From: Clostridia bacterium
Lineage (GTDB): Bacteria > Bacillota_A > Clostridia > Oscillospirales > CAG-272
Assembly (NCBI GenBank): GCA_017501345.1
Contig: JAFVXC010000002.1
Coordinates: 1-55,370, forward strand
Direction: 5' to 3'
DNA length: 55,370 nucleotides
Below, piece after piece: positions 15,437 to 23,795 of this stretch (position 1 is its first letter; each line of letters starts with the position of its first letter). Under the pieces are notes generated by a model. The model was not told the origin of the DNA, did not search any database, and saw only the letters and a list, made by a program, of their open reading frames with translations. The translations under genes were made by a program, and so were the position numbers.

Positions 15437-17382
15437 AAGTGACCCTCCTCAACCTTTGCAATATTTTTCTCATCGTTACTAACGATAGTATACACTCTGC
15501 CGATATTTTCTTCATCAAACACGTCGTGAAGGTCGTCTTTGGAGAACAGAATAACCTGCGGAGCAAATTTGGGTATCATATCAATTACATTCTGTCTTTG
15601 GTCGGGGTCGAGCTTTGAGAACGGGCCGTCAAGAACAAGGGGATATTCCTTTGTTGCCAAGTGTTCTTCGCTACGAAGCATTTTCAAAATGCCCCCAATA
15701 TATGCGAAAGAAACCACGGCGAACTGACCTTCGGACTTGGATTCATCTCCGAAACTATCGGTAACACGAACGGCAAATTCACGACTTACGGATACGGTTC
15801 TCTTGCTCGTAAGCATTTCGTTTATCAGCAATTGAATATTTTCCTCAAGCCTCTGACTGTAGGTAACGGATTCGTTGGCAAGGCGAGTGGTAAAATGCTC
15901 AAGAACCTTCTGCATAATTTCGATCTTGTGAGCAACCTTTTCGCCTTCCTTGCTTTCAGAAGTGAGCTTATCGTATTCTTTCATATATTTCTTCAAAAGA
16001 ATATCCAGCTTTCTGAGTTCGGTTTCGATCTTGACAATCTTTTCATCAAGCTCTCTGACGCTTTCTTCAGCGTTCTGACGATCCACAACGAGATTTTCTA
16101 TATCGGGGCTCTTCTTTTCTGCCTCGTCCAGCTCTCTGATTTTTACATCGCATTCGTGTGCTTTGTCGCTGTTTTCAAGAACCATGCGAATGTGATCCTC
16201 AACCTTGCTCTTATCGTATCCCTCGCCCCAGCGTTTTGCATTTCTTGTGAATTCTTTATAGAGATAAGTATAGGAGGGCGGCAATTCGGCAAGGTATTTT
16301 CTAATATGATCCTTTTGTTCTTTGCACAAGGGTTGTCCGCAAATACATTCTGTAATGCCGTCCTTTAACAGATAGGTCACCAGCGATTTGGTTACACCGG
16401 TAGGCAATTTACTCTGTTCGGCTTTCATATGTATTTTGCGCTTGGCATCTTCCACGGCTTTGGATAGCAGAAGGAAAGGATACATATCCATAACTTCTTT
16501 ACCAAACGCACTTTGCTGTGCTTCTGCGTTTTTGAGGAACAGATCTCTTTGAGCGCGAAGTTCTTTTCTTCTTGCCTCATATTCTGCTTTGGACTTTGTA
16601 CTACCTATTTTTTCGGAAATTTCGGCAATAAGTTGTCGCTTTTCTTCTTTATCTGCTTTAGCCTTATTGAGACGTTCCGTATATTCGTCTATTCTGCCTT
16701 GTGCTTGTTCGATATTGTATTTAAGAGTAGATATTGCGCTACCGCTGCTGATGGTGCCTTTACTCAAATAGAGTTTTCCGAGTACAGTCGTTCTTAAATC
16801 GGTACGACCGATGTGGTTGATCGCAGCTTCCAAAACGTCAAGATCAAACATGGAATAGAGCGCTTTACGCAGTTTGCCTGCGGAATCTCTGCCTTTTACA
16901 CGGAGATCCGCAATCATACTTTCTCCGTCGAAGAAGAAGTATTCCGAAAGACCCGAGGGAAGCATTTTTTCAACAACTTCCTTGGGTCTATCTACTCTTT
17001 TCCAGTTGAAATCCTCGTCTCTTTGATTAAGTGAAAAATCCTCACCAATTTTTTCGGAATCGTCGATTCCTTTTTTATACTTGTAGGTTCTGGTCAAGGA
17101 ATATTGTACGCCGTCATGTTCAAAATCGATTCTGCCCATAACATCGAAAGTTGAGCCGTAAGGCTGTTCACTTTCAAACTGGAGGTTGTAAAGCCTGTCG
17201 GTTGTGGTTTTATTAAAGTGAACTTGTCCATAAAAGATCCATTGGAAAAGCTGGTGAAGCGTGGTTTTGCCGTCACCGTTTTTTCCGTAGATTATGGTTA
17301 CTTTACCGTCAGTAGAACAGCGGATCTCACCATAATCTCTGAAATTTCGGAAGTTTTCAAATTCGATTTTACTTATTCTCAT
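15427..17382 (-). CDS. Second SMC/Rad50-like AAA ATPase (DndD-like)
   Basis: A 651-residue protein from ATG 17382, chosen because AAGGAGG stands 7 bases before it; six extra upstream codons are possible but lack such a site. Walker A is GKNGDGKTT near residue 33. SEYFFFDGESM at about residue 145 parallels the family's EYFFFDGE motif. Coiled coils flank a CICGQPLC cysteine cluster near residue 340, perhaps a zinc hook. The signature is SEGQFAVVSFAYIG and Walker B is YPLVLDGPFSKLD. It is related to DndD in layout but clearly distinct from the dndD at 10313. Coupled genes on both sides suggest one complex with the 53-residue and 163-residue proteins. Confidence 0.88.
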   Translation of the reverse strand: MRISKIEFENFRNFRDYGEIRCSTDGKVTIIYGKNGDGKTTLHQLFQWIFYGQVHFNKTTTDRLYNLQFESEQPYGSTFDVMGRIDFEHDGVQYSLTRTYKYKKGIDDSEKIGEDFSLNQRDEDFNWKRVDRPKEVVEKMLPSGLSEYFFFDGESMIADLRVKGRDSAGKLRKALYSMFDLDVLEAAINHIGRTDLRTTVLGKLYLSKGTISSGSAISTLKYNIEQAQGRIDEYTERLNKAKADKEEKRQLIAEISEKIGSTKSKAEYEARRKELRAQRDLFLKNAEAQQSAFGKEVMDMYPFLLLSKAVEDAKRKIHMKAEQSKLPTGVTKSLVTYLLKDGITECICGQPLCKEQKDHIRKYLAELPPSYTYLYKEFTRNAKRWGEGYDKSKVEDHIRMVLENSDKAHECDVKIRELDEAEKKSPDIENLVVDRQNAEESVRELDEKIVKIETELRKLDILLKKYMKEYDKLTSESKEGEKVAHKIEIMQKVLEHFTTRLANESVTYSQRLEENIQLLINEMLTSKRTVSVSREFAVRVTDSFGDESKSEGQFAVVSFAYIGGILKMLRSEEHLATKEYPLVLDGPFSKLDPDQRQNVIDMIPKFAPQVILFSKDDLHDVFDEENIGRVYTIVSNDEKNIAKVEEGHLWK

Positions 17383-17530
17383 TTGCAACCTCCTTGTCAA
17401 GCTCGTCGAGAATGGATTTTACAATATCGTTTTTAGCCGAATTCTCACCAAGCATCTTTTCAGCCTGAAGCTGATGTTCTTTGTCTTCGATAAACTTGAT
17501 CATATTTTTTACAACATCATTCTCATTCAT
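17369..17530 (-). CDS. Small helical protein between helicase and ATPase (53 aa)
   Basis: It begins MNENDVVKNMIKFIEDKEHQ and ends ELDKEVANENK. GGAGG lies 9 bases before the ATG, which overlaps the helicase stop by 8 bases. The 3' end overlaps the ATPase start by 14 bases, so it sits exactly in a translationally coupled chain. The sequence is an amphipathic, charged helix pair with no known motif. Inference: a small structural or regulatory subunit of the helicase-ATPase module. It is easy to miss because of its length. Confidence 0.75.
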   Translation of the reverse strand: MNENDVVKNMIKFIEDKEHQLQAEKMLGENSAKNDIVKSILDELDKEVANENK

Positions 17531-19568
17531 CTAAACTTTCCTCCATATCCTCGTAATCGTAAACGTCAACGTCCTCAATAGCCAGACCGTAATTCCAAAG
17601 GTGATTTTCAAGTTCCGGTGCTAATTCTTCCCAGTTTAGCGAGAGCTTTGCGTATTCGTGGAATCTGCGAAACTCTATTTTTGCCCAAGCCGGTAGATCG
17701 TGAGAAGGCAGAACAACCACATCGTAAATATGGGCATATTCTTTACCTTTATATGTTCTCAAAATACGACCACGTCGTTGAACAAATTCTCTGTAATCGT
17801 CGTTGCTGGAAAGTATGAGAGCGCTTTTTATAGAAGGAATGTTGATACCTTCGTCGAGGCAACGTATAGCTGCCAAAGCAGATATCTCACCTTTGTTAAA
17901 TGCATCTACCAACTGCATACGCTCGTCCATATTTTCTTGTGCTGTAAACTGGCTCGGCTTGTATCCGTGTGCCGACAGTACGCGCTTCACGGATTGTATA
18001 TGCCTTAATTCTTCACCTGTATTGTTATCAAACAGGCGTCCATCTCCGCAGTAAACCACAAAATGATCGTTTTCTTTAACTTGAGAAACGATATAATCGA
18101 TCTGATCTTGTTTTTCCTCTGCCATAGAAATAACACGCAAACGATTTCGTAAGGATTTTACTAACAAATCGGGATTTATGCATACGTTATTCTTAAAGCA
18201 GGACAGTATTCTGTGCGTATGATGTTGGAATTTCTTTTCATCTTCCTCACTTGCGTGAACGTAGATGGGATGGTAATAATACGGGACAAGGAATTTTCTA
18301 TCAAGAGCTTCTTCGATGGGCAAACTGAATACCTGTCCGCCAAAGAATTCCATCAATTCTTTTCCTCGTTGGGCCGATGTACCGCTGAATGGGGTAGCAC
18401 TTAACCCGAGCATATACTTGAACTGTGTATGCATGTCTTCTGAACGGTCGGTAAATCGATGTGCTTCATCCACAATCAGAAGCTTGTCTTCATTTGATTT
18501 TGAGAGAGTCTTCTCAAATCTTGGCATTTTGAAGGAGGCAATTGTTGAAATAATAATGGTCTGAGCGTTGGTGTCATACTTTTTCCTAATAATCTCTTGA
18601 GACATTTGCTGTTCCCACTTGGGATTTTCAGAAGAAACCATTATAATCTTCGCATCTTCAAATGCTTTTTCTACATCTTCCGCCCACTGCTTTACAAGGT
18701 GCTTATACGGTGCGCATATCACAACCATAGAAGGATGTGTTTTCAAGAGCTCTTTCGCAGAGTAGATTGCCGTCCATGTCTTGCCTGTACCGGTCGCCAT
18801 CACATAAAATCCATGATAGTCATTTTTAACCCACGCGGCAATAGCTTCTTCCTGATAATCTCTCAATTTTATCGGAGCTTTCGCTGTAGCGGAGGTGGCG
18901 CGCGTTTCTATCATCTGCAAGATGTTGGCTTTAGCACTCTCCTTGTAATCGTAAACCTTAACAAATTCATTAGTACCGTTCCAAAGAGAATCGAATTCTT
19001 TTTGCTCATCGGCTATACTTGCTTGCTCTCCGGGAATCCAATTCTTCACAACGCGGATCTTTTCGTAATTGTTTTGATATCCGCTTAAAGTAGAGTTAGC
19101 GGAGCCATAAAATACTACAACATTGCCGTCAAAATCCTCAAGGATTCCAAGCTTGTCGTGATATATTCCAAGAGTGTCGGTCACGGCAATTTTGATATCA
19201 AGTGTTCCTCTGGCAATCAAATTGGCAAGTAATTGCAATTTGGCGTCATCGAAAGCCTCAATCTCCCTCAAAAAGTCACGAGTGAATGACGCGTTGATGA
19301 CTTTCTCGCGAGCCTCGTATCCGGTGCTTATTGCGTGAATGTCATCCTCTGTAAGGTTTGGACTTGCAATCAGTTGTATCTTACCGTTGTTTCGTGCCAA
19401 TGCAACGATTCCGTCTACAATCGGCCGAAGAACAGATGACGAGAAGAATCCGACACTTCGCTTATAACTTTTTGTGCATTTCAAAACGGGAGTTAAGAAA
19501 GACTTGGCAATATTTTCTTGCCCTACGCTTACATAACTTCGTTTTATTTCTAATTCCTGATAATTCAT
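17523..19568 (-). CDS. PLD-nuclease/SF2-helicase fusion
   Basis: A 681-residue protein. Residues 1-200 form a phospholipase-D-type domain: YHDKLGILED (H-x-K motif) and FYGSANSTLSGY. A superfamily-2 helicase follows: LRDYQEEAIAAW (Q motif), MATGTGKT (Walker A) near residue 258, LLIVDEAH (DEAH) near 370, GLSATPFSG (motif III), and FVQRRGRILR (motif VI) near 605. The same domain pair is found in several restriction and anti-phage systems, where it translocates on DNA and cuts. Its ATG overlaps the stop of the upstream gene. In a phosphorothioation locus without dptFGH it is the best candidate for the DNA-destroying effector. Confidence 0.9.
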   Translation of the reverse strand: MNYQELEIKRSYVSVGQENIAKSFLTPVLKCTKSYKRSVGFFSSSVLRPIVDGIVALARNNGKIQLIASPNLTEDDIHAISTGYEAREKVINASFTRDFLREIEAFDDAKLQLLANLIARGTLDIKIAVTDTLGIYHDKLGILEDFDGNVVVFYGSANSTLSGYQNNYEKIRVVKNWIPGEQASIADEQKEFDSLWNGTNEFVKVYDYKESAKANILQMIETRATSATAKAPIKLRDYQEEAIAAWVKNDYHGFYVMATGTGKTWTAIYSAKELLKTHPSMVVICAPYKHLVKQWAEDVEKAFEDAKIIMVSSENPKWEQQMSQEIIRKKYDTNAQTIIISTIASFKMPRFEKTLSKSNEDKLLIVDEAHRFTDRSEDMHTQFKYMLGLSATPFSGTSAQRGKELMEFFGGQVFSLPIEEALDRKFLVPYYYHPIYVHASEEDEKKFQHHTHRILSCFKNNVCINPDLLVKSLRNRLRVISMAEEKQDQIDYIVSQVKENDHFVVYCGDGRLFDNNTGEELRHIQSVKRVLSAHGYKPSQFTAQENMDERMQLVDAFNKGEISALAAIRCLDEGINIPSIKSALILSSNDDYREFVQRRGRILRTYKGKEYAHIYDVVVLPSHDLPAWAKIEFRRFHEYAKLSLNWEELAPELENHLWNYGLAIEDVDVYDYEDMEESLDE

Positions 19569-22279
19569 ATCAAATCCTCATCCAAGTCAAATTCAATGAA
19601 ATCCGAAATCAAATCGTCGATATTATCCAAATCATCAACCTGTGCAATAGACACAGCTGTATCAACAGAAACACCTTCATATTTCTGCACATCGAGTTTT
19701 CCGCGAGGAGCAACTACGGGAACTGACAATTTGAACTGATTTGAAGTAGTGCCTGCGACCAAAGACTCGCCCCATCGATTAACAACACTATAGATCAGCC
19801 ATTCTGTCCACGGGACATTGATTTTAGGCAACCTGTATATGCATTCCAAAGAGGTAATAAGCTCGGTTTCTGTGACTTCATCTTGCAAGATGGCTATTAC
19901 ATTTTGGGCAATGTCATTGTTTATGCCAATACGTTCTATAGATGCAAAGGTGTCTCTGTCCATGACAAGGTGCGTACCATTGAAACTATTGAGCAGTTCA
20001 AGTATAGAATAGATCTCGTAGTGGTTGTCTTTTGCAAAAGCAGTAATTTCGGATATAGCGATTTCATCGCTACTGATAATCAAATCGCGAAGCTGTTCTT
20101 CGGGATTTCCGATATCCGTTCCAATATTAGCGATAAACGGTCTCTTAAATTGATATTGATCCTTAAAGAGATACTCCAATACTGAGAACAAGCTTGTAGG
20201 AAAATGAATAAACAGTTTGCGCAAAAGGTCAGAATCGTCACGCTCAATGAAATCATACAGTTCCTTGTAGTGACGTACCTTATCCCCTGTGATGAACTTT
20301 CGCAAAACCTTTTCGAAATACACCTTGTTGGCGTCTGAAAGATTTAATCTGCTGCCGTGAATATATTTGCCAAAAAGATTTATGACATTTGCATCACCCG
20401 TGGCGAAGGAAATAACGATTTCTGTTACACCGGGGAAGGCTTTCTTGATATCTTCCTTCGTAATAGGATAGGAAAATTTCTTTATGTTCTGAACAATTTC
20501 AACATAGAGCGAGGTAACCGATTCGTCCTTGGAAATATAATCGCGGCGGAAAACGAATTCCGAATCATACAACTCGCGTAGTACACCCTGCAAGTAATAT
20601 TTATTATCGATCCCGAATTTCAGCAACTCATCTTCGAATATATTGAACAGCGTATTCGTCATAAATATCACGGAAGGGCTATCAACGATATATTGATGGA
20701 TTTTTTCAGCCAAGGCTTTCGAAATATATGATTTTTTCTTGGGACGGTATTTACCTCTGCCGCAAAGAATGCCTATATCGGAAAGACGCGCGGATATTGC
20801 TCGGTTCTTTTCGGGGAGATTTCTGCATCCGTATTCTTCAACAGCAACATATCGGAATACTTGTAATTCATTTTCGCTATAGATATCTATGCCGTTTGGA
20901 TAGTATTTTTCGAGTATTTCGGTATATATAGCAGTAAGAGAAAGATGGGAACGGTGATATGTAGAACCATCTTTTTGGAATTCATCGCTAATAGCTTTCT
21001 CAATCAACTCTTGAGGAATGTTTTGTTCCTCAACAGCATCGACGATAATGGCAGCATATTTTTTCTCATCAAATGCATCCGGCAACGATTCAACAATTCT
21101 ACCTATAACAGCAGAGATGGACTCATCACCCATAACAAATACGTCAAGCTGAGAATCATAATAATACGCGGGACTGTCGGATGTGCGAAGCAGAAATACC
21201 ATTTCTGCATATTTGTCGCCAAAGTATTCGCTTAATTCTGATACCGAAAGGACTGAATCTCCATTTCGCTCGGCGGAGATTTTTGAAAGGATATGGGCTT
21301 TGCTTTGCCAAATATTAAAGATTCTCTTGGCTTTGGATTCGATTTGACGGACTCTTTCGCGAGTAATGCCCATTTCGTCACCTACGCCACCTAATGTTTT
21401 TCCAGTGGCTCGTCCTAAAAGCACCGTCTTAATGCTATTGGATCTGCCATAAAGCATTTGGAACAACTCGACAATTTCTTCGTTAATATCAAAAGTACAC
21501 CACCTTAAGAAGTTCAACAGTAAGGCGAAATCCGTCACGGATTCTGCAACCGGCTCAAAAATATAATTTTTGATGCGCGCGTTGGGATATAGTTCCAAAC
21601 CATAAATCTTACCGAGAGTTTTACGCTGTTCTTCGTCAGTTGTAAAGGCATTAATATATCCACGGACGGCGTTGTTGAATCGTGTAGTCGGTATCAAAGC
21701 AAGGCTTTCGGATATTTTGTTTTTTCTATATTCGCGCTCTTGTTGTGCTTTTATAAACGGTTTGAGGGCATCCATTAACGGGAGGATCTTATTTGGCGTT
21801 TGATAGCAAACGCGTGCAAGATCTGTTCCCAGTATTTCAACCGCATCTTTATACTTAGCAATGGCTATTGCATCATCCGATCCGATGGGCAATTCTTCAC
21901 AAAAGGTAAAGTCTTGGTTAATAATACTTTCTATATTGTCGGCAACAATTTGAGGAACACGAGCCGCCACTTTGGGCGCACCCAAGGAAGGATCTATTTC
22001 TATCGCTTTGTTTGATAAGTCCGAGAGATATTGACACGTTTCGTCGTAACATTTCTTGCCTGCACCACGAAGTTTTATAAAATCATCGACCTTCATTCTG
22101 AAAAGATCTGCGACGGTTTTGACGCCGTTATGCATCAAAAGATTTGTTACACGCACAGAAACGGGGAGAGATTGTACGCTCACATCCTCAACGCTCGACA
22201 AATCAACCGGGTATAGATCCCAGAACGTTGTATCTGATATTAAATTGTCGTTGTTTTTAATTTTGGGATCGTCAATCAT
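19565..22279 (-). CDS. Large protein with alpha-CTD-like HhH and sigma region 4-like HTH
   Basis: A 904-residue protein from ATG 22279, which has GTAAGGAT ahead of it; a start at 22339 would run through the repeat array and is rejected. Residues 36-90 (LPVSVRVTNLLMHNGVKTVADL) match the RNA polymerase alpha C-terminal helix-hairpin-helix pattern. Near residue 310, TLGGVGDEMGITRERVRQIE is almost the canonical sigma-70 region 4 DNA-binding helix pair. The remaining 550 residues are helical without named motifs, and I see no sigma region 2. It heads the effector operon. It may recruit or mimic RNA polymerase, or be the DNA-reading subunit of the complex. The exact role is unknown. Confidence 0.8.
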   Translation of the reverse strand: MIDDPKIKNNDNLISDTTFWDLYPVDLSSVEDVSVQSLPVSVRVTNLLMHNGVKTVADLFRMKVDDFIKLRGAGKKCYDETCQYLSDLSNKAIEIDPSLGAPKVAARVPQIVADNIESIINQDFTFCEELPIGSDDAIAIAKYKDAVEILGTDLARVCYQTPNKILPLMDALKPFIKAQQEREYRKNKISESLALIPTTRFNNAVRGYINAFTTDEEQRKTLGKIYGLELYPNARIKNYIFEPVAESVTDFALLLNFLRWCTFDINEEIVELFQMLYGRSNSIKTVLLGRATGKTLGGVGDEMGITRERVRQIESKAKRIFNIWQSKAHILSKISAERNGDSVLSVSELSEYFGDKYAEMVFLLRTSDSPAYYYDSQLDVFVMGDESISAVIGRIVESLPDAFDEKKYAAIIVDAVEEQNIPQELIEKAISDEFQKDGSTYHRSHLSLTAIYTEILEKYYPNGIDIYSENELQVFRYVAVEEYGCRNLPEKNRAISARLSDIGILCGRGKYRPKKKSYISKALAEKIHQYIVDSPSVIFMTNTLFNIFEDELLKFGIDNKYYLQGVLRELYDSEFVFRRDYISKDESVTSLYVEIVQNIKKFSYPITKEDIKKAFPGVTEIVISFATGDANVINLFGKYIHGSRLNLSDANKVYFEKVLRKFITGDKVRHYKELYDFIERDDSDLLRKLFIHFPTSLFSVLEYLFKDQYQFKRPFIANIGTDIGNPEEQLRDLIISSDEIAISEITAFAKDNHYEIYSILELLNSFNGTHLVMDRDTFASIERIGINNDIAQNVIAILQDEVTETELITSLECIYRLPKINVPWTEWLIYSVVNRWGESLVAGTTSNQFKLSVPVVAPRGKLDVQKYEGVSVDTAVSIAQVDDLDNIDDLISDFIEFDLDEDLI

Positions 22280-22306
22280 TATAATAATCCTTACTTTAAA
22301 TTCATT

Positions 22307-22383
22307 CCAAAGTGTCAACTTGGCACTTTGGAGACTCATTTTGGCACTTTGGTGATATTTTGGAACTAAGTTTGATACTTTGG
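22307..22383. repeat. Helically phased repeat array CCAAAGTRYCAA upstream of the effector operon
   Basis: On the minus strand four copies lie at 22372-22383, 22352-22363, 22341-22352 and 22320-22331, starting 20, 11 and 21 bases apart, close to multiples of one helical turn. The copy at 22320 also forms an inverted repeat with CCAAAGTG at 22307-22314. The array fills the space between the DUF4143 gene and the start codon at 22279. It looks like a cooperative protein-binding site. Confidence 0.7.
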
Positions 22384-22387
22384 AACA

Positions 22388-23617
22388 TCATATCATCCAA
22401 ACAGGCACGATCAAATTATCCCTATCAAACGCGCCGAACTGCTCTGCCATGCAGAGGACGGCGCCTGTGCCGACCTGCAAGGGGGCTTTATCGATCACGC
22501 CGAATGTGCGGATGATGCGTTTATCGGGCGTTGCGGTCTTCTTGATCTCCAGAGGACAGAGCTTGCCGTCGCCCTCCATAATGACGTCGATCTCCTTGGC
22601 GTCCTTGTCGCGGTAGAAGTAGAGATACGGCTCAAGTCCCGCGTTCTGATAGCCCTTCATGATCTCGGACACCGTGAAGTTTTCAAGCAGCGCGCCGCTC
22701 ATAGCTCCGCTCTCGGCAACCTCGGGGCTTGACCATTTCGTGAGATAGCAGACAAGCCCCGTGTCGTAGAAATAGACCTTGGGCGTCTTGATGGTGCGTT
22801 TGAGCACGTTGTTGGAATAAGGATGGAGCAGGAAGATGATACCGAGGGTTTGGAGAATATCCACCCACGCCTTTGCGGTGGGCATATCGATCTCGGCATC
22901 GTCCGCAATCGCCTTATAATTGAGCAGCTGCGAGGTTCGCGCGGCAACGGCGGTAATAAAGCGGTTGAATTTCAGCGCGTCCACCGTACCTGAAAGCTCG
23001 CGAACGTCACGCTCCACGTAGGTGGAGATATAGGACGAGTAGTACATATTGCGGTCGGAATAAAGCCCCGAAACGATACCCGGCATCGAACCGCGCCAGA
23101 TGCGTTCAAAAAGCGCGGGCGTATCCACGGGAGCGATCTTCTTGCTCTGGGCAAGCAAGGTTTCCATATTTGTCGTAAACGGAATACAGTTCGCGCCGAT
23201 GATCTCACGCTGGGACATAGGCGACATATGCAGAAGCGCTACACGCCCCGCAAGCGACTCCTGTACGCCCTTCATCAAGCGGAAGATCTGCGAGCCCGTC
23301 ATCCAGAAATCGCCCGGATTGTGATGCTCATCGATATGAATTTTGATATAGGTAAAAAGCTCCGGCGCATACTGAACCTCGTCGATCAGCACAGGAGGCT
23401 TGTGTATCTGCAAAAAGAGCGCGGGGTCGTTCTTCGCCATGTCGCGCGTGGAGAGGTCGTCTAGCGACACGTACTCACGCCCCTTGTTCTCCTTCTCCGC
23501 AAGCGAGCGAAGCATCGTCGTTTTTCCCGCTTGACGCGGACCTGTCAAAAGAATGGCAGAATACGACCGCGACAACTCCATAATTCGATTTTCCATATGA
23601 CGGTAGATGTAATTCAT
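22388..23617 (-). CDS. AAA ATPase with DUF4143 domain
   Basis: A 409-residue protein from ATG 23617, which follows GGAGG; an earlier ATG at 23629 is weaker. The Walker A GPRQAGKT is at residues 26-33, VLIDEVQYAPEL is the Walker B region, and DFWMTGSQIF follows as in AAA_14 proteins. The C-terminal DUF4143 domain has ALLENFTVSEIMK and the nuclease-like YFYRDKDAKEIDVI...LEIKK pattern. Family members are widespread and their role is poorly defined. The gene has its own consensus promoter and lies upstream of the effector operon in the same direction. It may be an independent passenger gene; its codons are more GC-rich than those of the dnd genes. Confidence 0.88.
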   Translation of the reverse strand: MNYIYRHMENRIMELSRSYSAILLTGPRQAGKTTMLRSLAEKENKGREYVSLDDLSTRDMAKNDPALFLQIHKPPVLIDEVQYAPELFTYIKIHIDEHHNPGDFWMTGSQIFRLMKGVQESLAGRVALLHMSPMSQREIIGANCIPFTTNMETLLAQSKKIAPVDTPALFERIWRGSMPGIVSGLYSDRNMYYSSYISTYVERDVRELSGTVDALKFNRFITAVAARTSQLLNYKAIADDAEIDMPTAKAWVDILQTLGIIFLLHPYSNNVLKRTIKTPKVYFYDTGLVCYLTKWSSPEVAESGAMSGALLENFTVSEIMKGYQNAGLEPYLYFYRDKDAKEIDVIMEGDGKLCPLEIKKTATPDKRIIRTFGVIDKAPLQVGTGAVLCMAEQFGAFDRDNLIVPVWMI

Positions 23618-23652
23618 AAATTCCTCCACTATGGCATTTTAATACTATCCAT

Positions 23653-23681
23653 ATTATACTCCTATTTTGCCCGTTTGTCAA
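23653..23681 (-). promoter_or_regulatory. Perfect sigma-A promoter of the DUF4143 ATPase gene
   Basis: On the minus strand TTGACA (23676-23681), 17 bases, TATAAT (23653-23658), 36 bases from the start codon. Confidence 0.88.
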
Positions 23682-23750
23682 TCATTTTTTCGGCTATTTT
23701 TAAGAATTTATATAAATTAGCCGAAGTTTTCTGTGACTGGTATTGATTCT

Positions 23751-23787
23751 TCCGAATCTGCAAAGACTAATTCTATTAAGATTCGGA
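23751..23787 (+). promoter_or_regulatory. 5'-UTR hairpin overlapping the ribosome binding site
   Basis: TCCGAATCT (23751-23759) pairs perfectly with AGATTCGGA (23779-23787). The right arm includes the first bases of the CGGAGGA site of the FAD/Rieske gene, so translation may depend on opening this stem. Confidence 0.55.
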
Positions 23788-23795
23788 GGACGTAT

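Noticed and set aside
22279..22339. Longer N-terminus of the 904-residue protein starting at 22339
   Set aside because: The extra residues are a translation of the phased repeat array, and a Shine-Dalgarno site stands before 22279.
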